From Whitmania pigra (taxonomy: Eukaryota; Annelida; Clitellata; Hirudinida; Haemopidae), in assembly GCA_021613335.1 (NCBI GenBank), contig JAJTWR010000236.1:875001-939000 (forward strand): DNA of 64,000 nt. Reading direction: 5' to 3'. Of this stretch, positions 1 through 12,642 are shown one piece after another. Position 1 is the stretch's first letter. Each line of letters begins with the position of its first letter. Position numbers and translations under genes: made by a program. The notes below the pieces were generated by a model, which worked only from the letters and a program-made list of their open reading frames with translations, was not told the DNA's origin and did not search any database.

Positions 1-240
1 CGCCCGTGCATTCATTATCGCTCATCATTATAACCGATATCATCATCATAATCGTCGATGTCGTCGATTAAGAAAGTGCATGGTGATGATGATGATGATG
101 ATGATGTTGATGACGTTATCGTCAACATTTATGGCATCAGTATCATAACCGCGAAGACATTAACAGCAACATCTTTACTACTCCCGTATCCGTCTCCATC
201 ATTACCGTTCTCTACAGCAGCATTATCATTACCAATTACG

Positions 241-513
<273 letters not shown>

Positions 514-539
514 TCGCTGTCAGCAGGGTGCGCCACGTT

Positions 540-662
540 AGAATGGGCCGCCATATTGCCGGATGTCCATTAGCCATCCGGGCTTGTCTCGACTGCAGCA
601 AACACGGGACTAAGATGGCCACTCTAACTTCCGGCCGTTCTTCGCGATGGCGATAATAGGGG
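540..662. promoter_or_regulatory. GC-rich island with YY1/ETS-like motifs
   Basis: A short GC-rich stretch in otherwise AT-rich repeat DNA. GCCGCCAT at 547-554 and AAGATGGC at 612-619 resemble the YY1 core on opposite strands, and CTTCCGG at 628-634 resembles an ETS site. These motifs commonly sit at housekeeping promoters. No exon could be attached on either side, so a promoter role is inference. AAAATGGC also occurs near 1717 and 1800. Confidence 0.3.
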
Positions 663-858
663 AATAAGACGATGACGAAGTTGGGCTCGCCTTCTGTCGA
701 TATAATTGTTGCTGTTACTGTTGTTCTTGTTGTTGTTGAGATTGTTGCTGCTGTTATTATTGTGATTGTTACTGTTATTGTTGTTGTGGCAATTATAATA
801 GTAAGCAACCATATTCAATGGAACTATTGTAAATTTGTTATTAATAACTGTATTGTAA

Positions 859-863
859 TTATT

Positions 864-921
<58 letters not shown>

Positions 922-940
922 TATTATTATTATTATTTTA
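859..940. repeat. (TTA)n microsatellite
   Basis: Trinucleotide repeat of TTA with a few interruptions, followed by about 350 bp of AT-rich DNA with no detectable gene. Confidence 0.95.
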
Positions 941-1410
941 TTAATATTGCAATTAAATTAATTTCTTAATGCTATAAGTAAGTTATACTAATCTGAAAAT
1001 ATTTATTTCATTTATTTTTTATATTCAACAAATTTCTTTATTCTTAAGGAAGGATGAAAAATTAATTTAAAAAATAAAGGGATGAAAAAAATTGTCGTTG
1101 AAAACTTGTTCTAGAATTTGAGAAAAATGGCATCCATCTTTAAATTATTTTTATTTTCTATTTTAAACATTTTTATTCATTAGTTTCGGCATTCGGTTTT
1201 TTTCGTTTCGCTTCTTTCGGCATTTTTAAATATTTATTTATTTTATCTTATTTTTTTTTATTAATTTTTTAAAATTTTATTTTATGATTTCTCGCGAAAA
1301 TTTCCACAAAAAAAATGTTTATCACGGATTCCCAGGAATGGAGGCATCATGACTTGGTGATGCTGCTGACTGTAATTCTCGCCGACGTTGTTCAACTGCG
1401 AAGTGACACT

Positions 1411-1622
1411 GTCACCATCATCATCATCGTCGTCGTCGTCATCGTCGTCATCATCATCATCATAATTGTTACCGTCATCATAATCGTCATCGTCGTCATC
1501 AACATCGTCGTCGTCATCACCATCATCAAGATCGTCATCGTCATCATCACCATCATCATCATAATTGTCATCGTCATCATCATCATCACCACCATTACAG
1601 TCATATTTGTCGTCGTCATCAT
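1411..1622. repeat. Imperfect (CATCGT)n / (TCA)n microsatellite
   Basis: Degenerate ATC/GTC trinucleotide repeat. Related short tracts follow at 1735-1780 (GAT) and 1905-1962 (ATC/GTC). No coding signal is seen apart from low-complexity frames. Confidence 0.9.
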
Positions 1623-2329
1623 TAATCCACACTAATACCAGTCGAGGAAGATGTTTTATAACTTTTTTAGCATTCCTCTCTCAAACTCTACATCACGAAA
1701 ATGACTGCAAAACAAAATGGCGGTTTGGGTGATGATGTCGACGATGACGATGACGATGATGATGATAATGGTGATGATAACGATTATTGCTGCTGACCTA
1801 AAATGGCTGAACTTAGGTTGAGTCGGTGATTCACATGAAAATACAAAATCATTTCATCTTTGAATGCATCTTGAAATGAGTCAAATATATTCTATGATCA
1901 TCATCTCCATCATCAGCATCATTATCATCGTCGTCGTCGTCGTCGTCATCATCATCAACATGTTGTATGAAGAAATTAATTGATGAGTGTTCTAAAGTTT
2001 ATCATGTGCTGACTTTTACCCTCTTTATAAATGACTTGTGAATAAATGTATTTTATGCAATATATTATTATGGTGCTCATAATTTATTAATTATGGATTA
2101 TAGTTTTTGTTTCCATCTTTCCATTCATCCACGAATGGACATAATTATTAGCAACCATATAAAAATTAAAGTTTTCAAATTATAAAAGTTATTAGAAATA
2201 AATATAATAATAATAACAATAACAATGATAATAATAATAATAACAATGAAGCATGGGTTTATTATTTATTATTGCATAAGTAAAAATTATTTATGATGTA
2301 GTGATAATAAATAGATATTAGTTAATAAT

Positions 2330-2640
2330 TATTATTCAATATTATTGGGGTGATGATTAATATATAATTGTTATTAATATATAATTATTAATAATAATTC
2401 ATTAATAATATTTAGTTAATAATTATTATTCAATAATTATTATTCAATAATTATTGGGGTGATGATTAATATATAATTGTTATTAATATATAATTATTAA
2501 TAATAATTCATTAATAATATTTAGTTAATAATTATTATTCAATAATTATTATTCAATAATTATTGGGGTGATGATTAATATATAATTGTTATTAATATAT
2601 AATTATTAATAATAATTCATTAATAATATTATATTATTAT
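2330..2640. repeat. ~110-bp tandem repeat, about 2.8 copies
   Basis: The phrase GGGGTGATGATTAATATATA recurs at about 2347, 2457 and 2566, giving a period near 110 bp. The unit is otherwise TAA/TTA-rich. The surrounding DNA (2000-3700) is AT-rich with no recognisable gene. Confidence 0.85.
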
Positions 2641-4129
2641 AATTATAATTATTATATAAAATTATTATTTCTATTGTTATCATAACTCACCTGCTTTTGT
2701 AGACGAGATGAAGAAGATTGATACGTGGAAAAGTAGGAGGTCACGCCATTTACCGAGGTGACGACGAAGACGATGATGATGATGATGTTTGTGGCGATTA
2801 TTAATAATATTATTATTATAATTATATTTATTATTATTATTATTAATTTTATGTTTGCTTTTGTTGACGTCAGTCGATCCAGCCATGTTCAGCATTCACA
2901 AAAGCAGTTCTGATATCCAGCAAACATATCTAGAGAATGAAAGGAGAATAAATAATTAATAATTATAATAATTCGTATAATTAATTTGTAATTTATTAAT
3001 ATTTGTAAATTATTTTTGGGTAACAAAATTCTTAAAATTGTGATTTTATTTTATTTCTGCATTGTTTAAAAAAAAAAATCAACCAAAGTAAGCAATGTAA
3101 GGTCAGGTCACGTGATCATTTCAGAATCCATTTGTCCGTCTGAACGTTCGTAAAACATATTTGAAAAAAAAGATTTCGGTCTTTAAATATAAGCATAAAT
3201 ATTTAAAAAAAAATTAAATCATTAATATTAATAAGGTCCTGATAATAAATTATTTTAATGCTATGGTAACGATTTAAGTACCACTAGATGATATCAGAAA
3301 AATAGACACTCGGCGATGATTATATACATTTTATTATTTTTTTAAAATTTTTATTATTAAAAATTATTAATTAATTTATTTATTTATTGTAGAAGTTAAT
3401 CAGAAAACTCCTATTCCAGTACTTTTTCTATAAAAACAATGAATCGTCAGCTTATAATAAATTGCAACTAATTAACATAATTTAACATAATATAATGTTT
3501 TCTCCAGAATTAATTAGCATAACAAACTAGTTAGCCCGCTACAGTTAGTTGTTAGCCATTGGTCGAGATCACACTCAAACTCACTAAACTTCCGATAAGT
3601 AGCTGTAGATTTCTCGATGAATATTCATTCCGACAACCTTCTCAATCAATCATAACATCAGCCTAATTAGCTAATTATGATCATTATTATAAATAGTTTT
3701 ATACTATTATCTCTTATTTATTTTCAACGCTTTAATTATTACTTAATTATTATTTAAATAAATATTTTGAAAAACAAAATTTTTATTTTTTAATTCAAAA
3801 ATTCCATTCACGCGATTTCGCTTTTCTGCGATCTTCTCGACGATCCTGTCGAGGACAAGTTGAAATACGTCCCTCACTTTTCTCCTCATCATCTCTCCAG
3901 CAATGCTTTCACATCCACCCATCCATCCATCCGTCCATCCATCCATCCATCCGCTCGTAACTGGAGTCTGCCTGAGGCTACCTACGAGCCAAGGTGATGC
4001 CAGGTTTGAAATGATTTCAGAAATGGAAACCTCGTTCAGGGTTTTTCCAAGCGGTATTTGCACGATTTGCGGCACTGTAAACGGTCCACTCAGGCACGGA
4101 TTTTCCACACAAGAATGGGTGAATGAGTG

Positions 4130-4246
4130 GTGAATGCGTGGGTGAATGATTAAGTGAATGCGTGGGTGAATGATTAAGTGAATGCTTGGGTAAAAGATCA
4201 AGTGAATGCGTGGGTGAATGATTAAGTGAATGCGTGGGTGTTTGAG
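4130..4246. repeat. 24-bp minisatellite (about 5 units)
   Basis: Units built on GTGAATGCGTGGGTGAATGA are repeated about five times with drift. A (CATC)n tract lies just upstream at 3914-3952. On the minus strand the frame between them stays open (3743-4201) and contains non-repetitive stretches, but I cannot identify it. Confidence 0.85.
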
Positions 4247-4439
4247 TGAGTGAGAGAATTATGATGGGTGGGTGGATGACCGAGTGAGGAAGAAGGGGAC
4301 TTATACAAACTACCTTGACTGTCTAATGCCTTCCGTGTGGTTCCGAATGGCCTTATAAACCAGGAGCACAGAAGAAGTGGCAGTCTTCTGCGCTTAAAAA
4401 AGAAGATAAACAAAGAAATAAGAAAAAATTATTTTTATT

Positions 4440-5100
4440 CAATCCTTTTCAATATTTTCAATAATTAATTCATTCAATCATTTGTTCGTTCATTAATTAA
4501 TTAATTCATTCACTCATTCGTTTATTCATTAATTAATTCATTCGTTCGTTCATTAATTAATTAATTTATTTATTTATTTATTCTTACATTTATTCATTCA
4601 ATCATTCGTTTCTTCATTCGTTCATTCACTTCTTTCAAAGTTGAGATCTTCAGTCATTCACTTATCCAGTTCATCAATCATTCACGTACTGGTTGGCTAA
4701 CTTACAATCACTACTTCCACTGAATTAAGCAGCAAAAATTAAATAAACTGACTTTTTTTTAAATAAATTTATTATGCAAAATTTTCAAGAAATTAAGCAA
4801 CGCACTTAGGCAAATTATTTTCATTCGCCGCTTTTGTATTTTATTCAACCATCCGTCTACCGCCCGTTCCCTCTGTCCATCCATCCATCCATCAATCCAT
4901 CCATCCATTTATCTATGCACTCATCCACTCAGTTTTTTAGGCACTTATCCATCTACCCATCTATCCACCCATCCATCCATTTATAATCCTATCCATCATT
5001 CCTTTCTTCATCCTTTTGTCTGATCATTCATGGTGAATTCGTCCACCATTCCATCCATCCGTCCGTTCATGCATTCACTCAACCATCTATCGATCCATCA
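4440..5100. repeat. Low-complexity ATTC/ATTA and CATC tracts
   Basis: Interspersed tetranucleotide-like tracts: ATTCATTCGTTC/ATTA at 4440-4640 and CATC/ATCC at 4850-5100. No gene was found. Confidence 0.8.
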
Positions 5101-5166
5101 AGCAGCCTGGGATTCTATTTTTATGAAATTCTTCGAATTAGCTGAAGGTTCCTGAGCGGTTGAAGT

Positions 5167-5250
5167 AATGATTGATTGATTGATTGAATGAATGAATGAA
5201 TGAATGAATGAATGAATGAATGAATGATTGATTGATTGATTGATTGATTG

Positions 5251-5289
<39 letters not shown>

Positions 5290-5301
5290 ATTGATTGACT
5301 G

Positions 5302-5342
<41 letters not shown>

Positions 5343-5350
5343 CGATCGAT

Positions 5351-5410
<60 letters not shown>

Positions 5411-5412
5411 GA
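5167..5412. repeat. (GATT)n / (GAAT)n tetranucleotide microsatellite
   Basis: A long GATT repeat with an internal GAAT block at about 5186-5225 and a short GATC run at 5340-5352. The reading frames through it encode only N-Q-S-I repeats and are not genes. Confidence 0.97.
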
Positions 5413-5741
5413 ATGAGCGAAAGAAGCAAAACACGAAAGCGGATGTGATTGGAAGAGAGGTTTGTTGTTGAGGCTGTTGTTGTTATTGTATTTATTTATA
5501 TCACAACTTATATCCTTGTTTGTTCGTATCTTTCCATCATTTTATTATTAACCATGTCTCTATCCTTTTAGTAAGTTCCTCCTCTGTTATTATGTGTTAG
5601 CAGGAATATCTTACAGTAAATATTAATGTTATTTAATTGCTTCGGTTATGTAATACGTAAGGAATACATCCTGTTGAATAAATGTATTAACATCATTAAT
5701 TCATATTATATTAATAATTCTTAAGATTATTAATCATTAAT

Positions 5742-5998
<257 letters not shown>

Positions 5999-6004
5999 TC
6001 AACA

Positions 6005-6125
6005 TTGTGCTAGCGACCGTCTGCCGGCGGTGAGCGTATAAAGCGAGCACCGGAAGCGAAAGATTTGCCGGAAGTCAATGAAACGAGCATGCGCACTCCT
6101 TCCTTTCGGTCGATGCTGACGTACA
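6005..6125. promoter_or_regulatory. Promoter-like GC island with ETS and NRF1-like motifs
   Basis: Within about 80 bp there are two ETS-like sites (CCGGAAGC at 6049-6056 and CCGGAAGT at 6069-6076) and GCATGCGCA near 6088, close to an NRF1 half-palindrome. The island is CpG-rich relative to its AT-rich surroundings. This motif set is typical of housekeeping promoters in animals. No first exon could be recognised on either side, so the assignment is inference. Confidence 0.35.
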
Positions 6126-6234
6126 TGTACGGGCGAGAGGTTAGAACAATGAGCCACAACAATGACAACAATACTCATTCAATCCGATGACGGTGTTAAT
6201 TAAAAAGTTTGATTAATTATTTAGCTAGTTATAA

Positions 6235-6375
6235 TTATTATTGACGATGGTAATGATGATGATGATGATGATTATTATTATTGTTATAATGATGATGACG
6301 ATGACGACGCCACGGTGATGATGATGATTATGATAATGATGACGACGTCGACGCCAGGAAGATGACGACGACATT
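6235..6375. repeat. GAT/GAC-rich degenerate microsatellite
   Basis: Degenerate GATGATGAC tracts. They are similar to several others in the window. Confidence 0.7.
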
Positions 6376-6789
6376 AGCATGATCATAAATGTCATCATTA
6401 ACAATTATGTTAACGTTTCAATTTCATTTTTTCAATATCATTTTTATTACTTAATAAAGTCATAAAGAAAATTCAATGACTGAGCGGGAAAATACAAAAA
6501 ACAATTGCAGACGCTTTCATTCCACCTGAACAACGCATTGAAATGGAACGCATAGGAAAGAAAAAAAGTTGAAATTCATGCTTATAGTCGCCGAGTTGAA
6601 ATATATATTTTCTCCAATTTTTTTCAAACCTCCATTATCATTTTGCCATGCTCCCCATGCACCCCAAATATCCACCCACCCATCCACCTGGGATCCTGCA
6701 ATACTAACAAGCTTGCATTCTTCTAATGCAATAGTAGATATACAATAAGAAGTTTGTAGGCCGCCAACACAAGAAGAATTTGGAGACAC

Positions 6790-7020
6790 GGGGAGAGGGA
6801 AGAAGAAGAAGACGAAGAAGAAGAAGAAGAATAAGAAGAAGTAAGAAAGAAGAAGAAGAAGAATAAGAAGAATAAGAAGAAGAAGATGAATAAGAAGAAG
6901 AAGAAGAAGTAAGAAGAAGAAGAAGAAGAAGGAAGAATAAGAAGAAGAAGAAGAATAATAAGAGAATAGAAATAATAATAATAATAAGAAGAAGAAGAAG
7001 AAGATAAGAAAGAAGAATAA

Positions 7021-7055
<35 letters not shown>

Positions 7056-7133
7056 TTAATAAGATTAATAATAATATAATAGTAATAATAATAATAATAA
7101 TAATCTTAATAAGAAGATAATAATAATAATAAT

Positions 7134-7166
<33 letters not shown>

Positions 7167-7200
7167 AATATAATAATAATAAGAATATAATAATATAATA

Positions 7201-7243
<43 letters not shown>

Positions 7244-7286
7244 CACTAATAATAATAATAATAATACTATAATAATAATAATAATC

Positions 7287-7320
<34 letters not shown>

Positions 7321-7337
7321 TTAATAATAATAATAAT

Positions 7338-7376
<39 letters not shown>

Positions 7377-7399
7377 TAATCATAATAATATAACTAATC

Positions 7400-7464
<65 letters not shown>

Positions 7465-7469
7465 AATAA

Positions 7470-7500
<31 letters not shown>

Positions 7501-7502
7501 TG
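6790..7502. repeat. (AAG)n grading into (AAT)n, purine-rich strand
   Basis: About 700 bp of AAG repeat (6797-6960) changes gradually into AAT repeat (to 7502). The first part is nearly pure purine on the + strand. Confidence 0.96.
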
Positions 7503-7723
7503 ATTGCATTCCTCCAATATACGAAGTTATCGGCCCATCGTCCAACTAACCCCCCAGGTGGTGTACGAGGCATATAATCCTCTCCTCTTATAAAGTCAGA
7601 GGCACGTCTATCGAGTGTGCTGTCTCAATTTACATTATCAACAGTCGCTCCCGCGGGAAATTTCAATTCGCGCTCTATTCCATAAGCCGTGACTGATGGA
7701 GGGAAACATGGGTGAGTTGGTGA

Positions 7724-8523
7724 ATGGGTGGATGGATGGATGGATGGATGGATGGATGGATGGATGGATGGATGGATGGATGGATGGATGGATGGATGGC
7801 ATGGATGGATGGTGGATGGATGGATGGGATGGATGGATGGATGGATGGAATGGATGATGGATGGATGGATGGATGGATGGATGGATGGATGGATGGATGG
7901 ATGGATGGATGGATGGATGGATGGATGGAATGTGGATGGATGGATGGATGGATGGATGGAATGGATGATGGATGGATGGATGGATGGATGGATGGATGGA
8001 TGGATGGGATGGATGGATGGATGGATGGATGGATGGATGATGGATGGATGGATGGATGGATGGATGGATGGATGGATGGATGGATGGATGGATGGATGGA
8101 TGGATGTGGATGGATGGATGGATGGATGGATGGATGGATGGATGGATGGATGGATGGATGGATGGATGGATGGAGGATGGATGATGGATGGATGGATGGA
8201 TGGATGGATGGATGGATGGATGGATGGATGGATGGATGGATGGATGGATGGATGGATGGATGGATGGATGGATGGATGGATGGATGGATGGATGGATTGG
8301 ATGGATGGATGGATGGATGGATGGATGGATGGATGGATGGATGGATGGATGATGGATGGATGGATGGATGGATGGATGGATGGATGGATGGATGGATGGA
8401 TGGATGGATGGATGGATGGATGATGGATGGATGGATGGATGGATGGATGGATGGATGGATGGATGGATGGATGGATGGATGGATGGATGGATGGATGGGT
8501 GGAATGGATGGATGGATGGATGA
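7724..8523. repeat. ~800-bp (GGAT)n tetranucleotide array
   Basis: Almost perfect GGAT repeat with scattered one- to two-base indels that reset the register. All six frames are partly open (Met-Asp-Gly-Trp repeats on +, His-Pro-Ser-Ile on -). These long open frames are artefacts of the tetranucleotide, not genes. Confidence 0.98.
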
Positions 8524-8799
8524 GTAGATTGGTGAGGATTCAAGAACCAAATGTCGGAAGGCTGGATGGCTTTGTTTTCTGAAATTTTCGTCCGCGGATC
8601 AGATGAGTTTGCAAGAAGATTAGATTTATTAAAGTTAATTTGTCACGATGACGTTACGGAAACTTTAGGTTCATATTTTAAAATGTCGGAATTCATTTGT
8701 TTGACTTCTTTGGTACTTCTTTGCCATCATTATCTGCCCTTAATTTTTCATTAAATAAATAATCATCATCCTAACGGTTTAAAATAGGCTAATTAATTA

Positions 8800-9480
8800 T
8801 TAATTACATAAATGTTGATGATGATGATGATGATGATGACGAGACGACGACTGTATTGTGACGCTATGACGATCTTGGTGGTAAAGACTCCATACTCCGA
8901 GATCTTCATACATATGTAACCTTTTTCAATACATAAAAAATAATTTATTTCAAAACGAAAACAATAAAGCGATCAGATTAAGCATAACAACGTATTCCAT
9001 ATATGTATGCTTATATTCCACAACTAATTAAGTAGTCTCTGACTTTCCTTGCAGTGGAAAATCGCCAAAGAAGTTCGACAGATGTCGATACGAACCCCAG
9101 CCTAGAAACACCTTGAGAACGTAAGGCTACAGTTGTTGATTTAGGTTTATTAACATTTAACGCGTACAAGATTCAAGAAACTATCCTCGTTAAAATCAAT
9201 TTTAGGAGCCGAAGGACGTGCTGGTAGTTCTGCATTCTAGTTATTGATCGGTGTTAATTAATTAATTTTGTTTTTTTTTTGCCGAACAACAGTATGTTCG
9301 ATTTTAGGTATAAAGGGGAATTTAGAATTACATTTAACAAATGTTATCAACGATTTAAAACATAAAAATGTCAATGAGTTTCTAAAGATACACTGACTAC
9401 TAATTAATTACTGTACGTGCCAAGGCAGTGGTGATTATGATTGATGATGATAATCATAAAATGATGCGGGGAGGGTCCAG
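8800..9480. repeat. Tandem segmental duplication, copy 1
   Basis: First member of a duplicated ~1.1-kb segment; copy 2 is at 9880-10990. Shared landmarks in order are a GAT/GAC tract, GACGCTATGACGAT, TCCATACTCCGA, GATTAAGCATAA, an acceptor-like TTCCTTGCAG, the exon-like stretch, and a block ending in AAAGATACACTGACTACTA. Copy 2 differs mainly by a large (TAA)n expansion. Confidence 0.85.
9055..9120 (+). CDS. Candidate 66-nt internal exon, copy 1 (gene unknown)
   Basis: The stretch is preceded by a good polypyrimidine acceptor (TTTCCTTGCAG) and ends at a strong donor (AC then GTAAGG). Read with one leading base, it encodes GKSPKKFDRCRYEPQPRNTL followed by R and a split codon. A paralogous copy 1.63 kb downstream (10684-10749) has eight differences, five of them synonymous third-position changes in this frame. 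That pattern argues for past selection on a protein. I do not recognise the sequence and found no other exon of the same gene, so it could also be a relic. Confidence 0.4.
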
Positions 9481-9978
9481 CCCGGATATCCATTTGTAGA
9501 AACCATTCAAATGAAATTCTAGTAATCCCGCTTAACCCCATTTAAACGAGTTGTTCTCGTAATAAAAATTGACGTTCACGAAAAAAAACTAGAGCTTTAA
9601 ACTCTCCTAATAAATAAACAAATTAATTAATGAATGAATAAATAAGTATATAAATAAACAAACAAATAAATAATTAATTAAATAATTAAATAAAGATCAC
9701 TTGTGGTAACTGGCGAAACAATCACAGACGAAGAAACAGCGATAAATTTCAGACCCACATTTAATTCACTTCCATGTGCCATTCATTCATCCATCCAACC
9801 ATCCATCCATCCATCAATCAATGATAATCATCATCATCATCAGAACGGTTTAAAGTATATAGCTTAATTTATTACTAATTTATAATAATGATGATGATGA
9901 CGACGACGACTGAGTATTACGACGCTATGACGATGTTGGTGGTAGATTCCATACTCCGATATCTTTCTTCACATATTA

Positions 9979-10574
<596 letters not shown>

Positions 10575-10683
10575 AATAATGCCGTCGAATTAAGCATAAT
10601 AACGTATTTCTTATATGTGCTCATAATTCATAATTTTCCATCACTCAACTAATTAACTGCGCTCCGACTGCGGTTCCTTGCAG

Positions 10684-10749
10684 TGGAAAATCACCTAAGA
10701 AGTTCGATAGATGTCGATACGAACACCATCCAAGAAACACTTTGAGAAG
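10684..10749 (+). pseudogene. Duplicated candidate exon, copy 2 (donor lost)
   Basis: Paralogue of 9055-9120. The acceptor TTCCTTGCAG is kept and the frame is open (GKSPKKFDRCRYEHHPRNTL and R). The donor GTAAGG of copy 1 is replaced by GAGCAG, so it probably cannot be spliced as an internal exon of the same length. Changes are mostly synonymous, which suggests the copy was constrained for some time after duplication. Confidence 0.35.
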
Positions 10750-10990
10750 GAGCAGCCGAATATGTTGATTTGGATGTTGATTTTATTTATTTATTACTTG
10801 TGATATTTTTGTAATCATTTTTTGTGAGCTGATGGGCTTACTGGCATAATTTAGACAAACGTTATCATAAGAAAATCAAAACCTGCTTCTAAAGATATAC
10901 TGACTACTATTTAATTATTGTACTTGCCAGGATAGTGGAGGTTTTGATTGCTGGTCATGATGATAATGATGATGAAGATGATGATGACAA

Positions 10991-12300
10991 CGTCGATGAC
11001 GCCACGACGATGATGATTATGCGTCCAACCGGTTAAAGGTTTATTTCTGAAGCTCCAGTTTTTAGCCCTGCAACAGTCAATCGTTGCATAACTGAATCCC
11101 TTATTCTTAAAGTATCCATCCACTACGAATGACAAATCTAAAACACTTTGGAGTGGGGGGACACAACTACTAACGTTGGGCGTATTTAGAGATTGGGGGT
11201 ACAGCTACATAAAGTTTCGTTCGACAATCCATCCATCAATCTCTTGTATTTGAACTTTTATCATCAGTCGTTACCAACCTATCGTCAGTTTATGAGCTCA
11301 CAATGAAAGAATAAGCAGATAATTGATCTTGGTGGCTTTCTCTTGGTATCCATACTTGATTTTCAATTGCTTCATCTTTGGAAGCTTTAGGAGTTGGGTT
11401 TAGGAGCTACAGGATTATTTTATTTATTTATTTTATTTCAAACATTAGCTGGGGTAGGCTTAAGAGTTTGGCCTATGCTATACGGATCAGTCAGACTTGT
11501 AGCTGGAGTTGGTAGGCTTCGATGCCACTTATAACACTGCTTATTCTTCGCTGCCCTTGCCTTTGAGGTCGGCACGATAAGTTCAAGTTTTAATGAAAGT
11601 GTCATTAAGAAATTAAATATCTATACTGTTTCAAAAGGAATACTTGCCTAGCATTATTTTGATTATTTGAAACTTCTAGATATCTAATTTGATAATTTGA
11701 AAAAAATTATTATTAATTACTACATTATTAAATTTACTTATAACTAATGTTATATTATTCTTATTAGCAGAAACTTGTTATTATTTAATAAAATATTGCA
11801 TTAAATCCATATATATATCATATGGAAGTGATGAGTTTATGAAAGATTTTCTAAAAAAAAATTAGTAATAATGCTTAAATAATCAGAAATAATTTATTTG
11901 CAATATCAAATTTTTAAACATAGCTTGGTCGCCAACCATTTTTGACTTTGAGGGATGACGGCTTGATATTGTAAACAAAAGATTTTGCTTTCGAATTGTG
12001 GAATGTGCTCAATTTAACTAATGATTTATTTTTATTTGTCTAAATTAAATTAATGGAAACAGTTTGATAATAAAAATTTATAAAGTGTTCGGATTTGTCA
12101 GCTGTAATGTAAGTGATTGTACTTAAAGATTGAAAGATATCATTTTGCTTCACAAAGTACGTAAAAAGTGTTGCGACGGCTAAAATATATTTGTATCAGT
12201 AATTAGACGCTATTCATTCTTTAATAGTTTGGTATTTCAAAATTTAATTGAGCCCTGCTTTTTATGCACGCAATGATAATAATATTCACTGGGTAGGAGT
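10991..12300. other. Gene-free AT-rich interval
   Basis: No gene, RNA or clear transposon is recognisable in this interval. It includes short ATTT tracts and single-copy-looking DNA upstream of the PRDM10-like gene. A possible non-coding or short upstream exon, with in-frame ATGs at 12304 and 12328 and a strong donor GTAAGT after 12383, lies just downstream. Its reading frame does not join the next coding exon. Confidence 0.4.
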
Positions 12301-12642
12301 CACATGAACGTCTTAGTCAAAAAAATAATGGAAAAGACCTGTCTGTTGAATGGCTGTCTGCCAGAGGGATGTCGTCTGCTACTGTAAGTATCAGTTATTT
12401 AACATTATGAGACTTTCATTAAATTATCTATGAAAATTCACACTCTTGTCAATTCAAGTGCAGTGGAATTGTAATTTAGTATCGACTTTCAGTAGTTGTT
12501 CCACCATCTATTAAATGCATGCTTAATACATCCACATATTAACCTTCCTTGGATAGTCATACATATCTGTTTGTAATAGTACCACCAATAGTGTGCTATA
12601 AAGATTTTTGTATGAATTATTACATTAAACTCAATCATGTTT

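Noticed and set aside
2691..2765. Possible minus-strand exon ending at a GTGAGT donor
   Set aside because: Its upstream side runs straight into an ATC repeat without a convincing acceptor, and the peptide is unrecognised.
3743..4201. 152-codon minus-strand frame with non-repetitive segments (EMMRRKVRDVFQLVLDRIVEK)
   Set aside because: It could include a real exon, but it passes through a CATC repeat and a minisatellite, has no recognisable domain, and splice sites are ambiguous. Not called as a gene.
7638..8543. Long open frames of ~300, 291, 267 and 231 codons
   Set aside because: They are translations of the (GGAT)n array in different registers, with no other sequence or splice context.
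8551..8754. 67-codon + strand frame after the GGAT array
   Set aside because: No domain, no splice sites and it starts inside the repeat edge.
12304..12383. Upstream exon with ATG and strong GTAAGT donor before the PRDM10-like gene
   Set aside because: The frame does not join the next exon without a stop; it may be 5' UTR but cannot be supported as coding.
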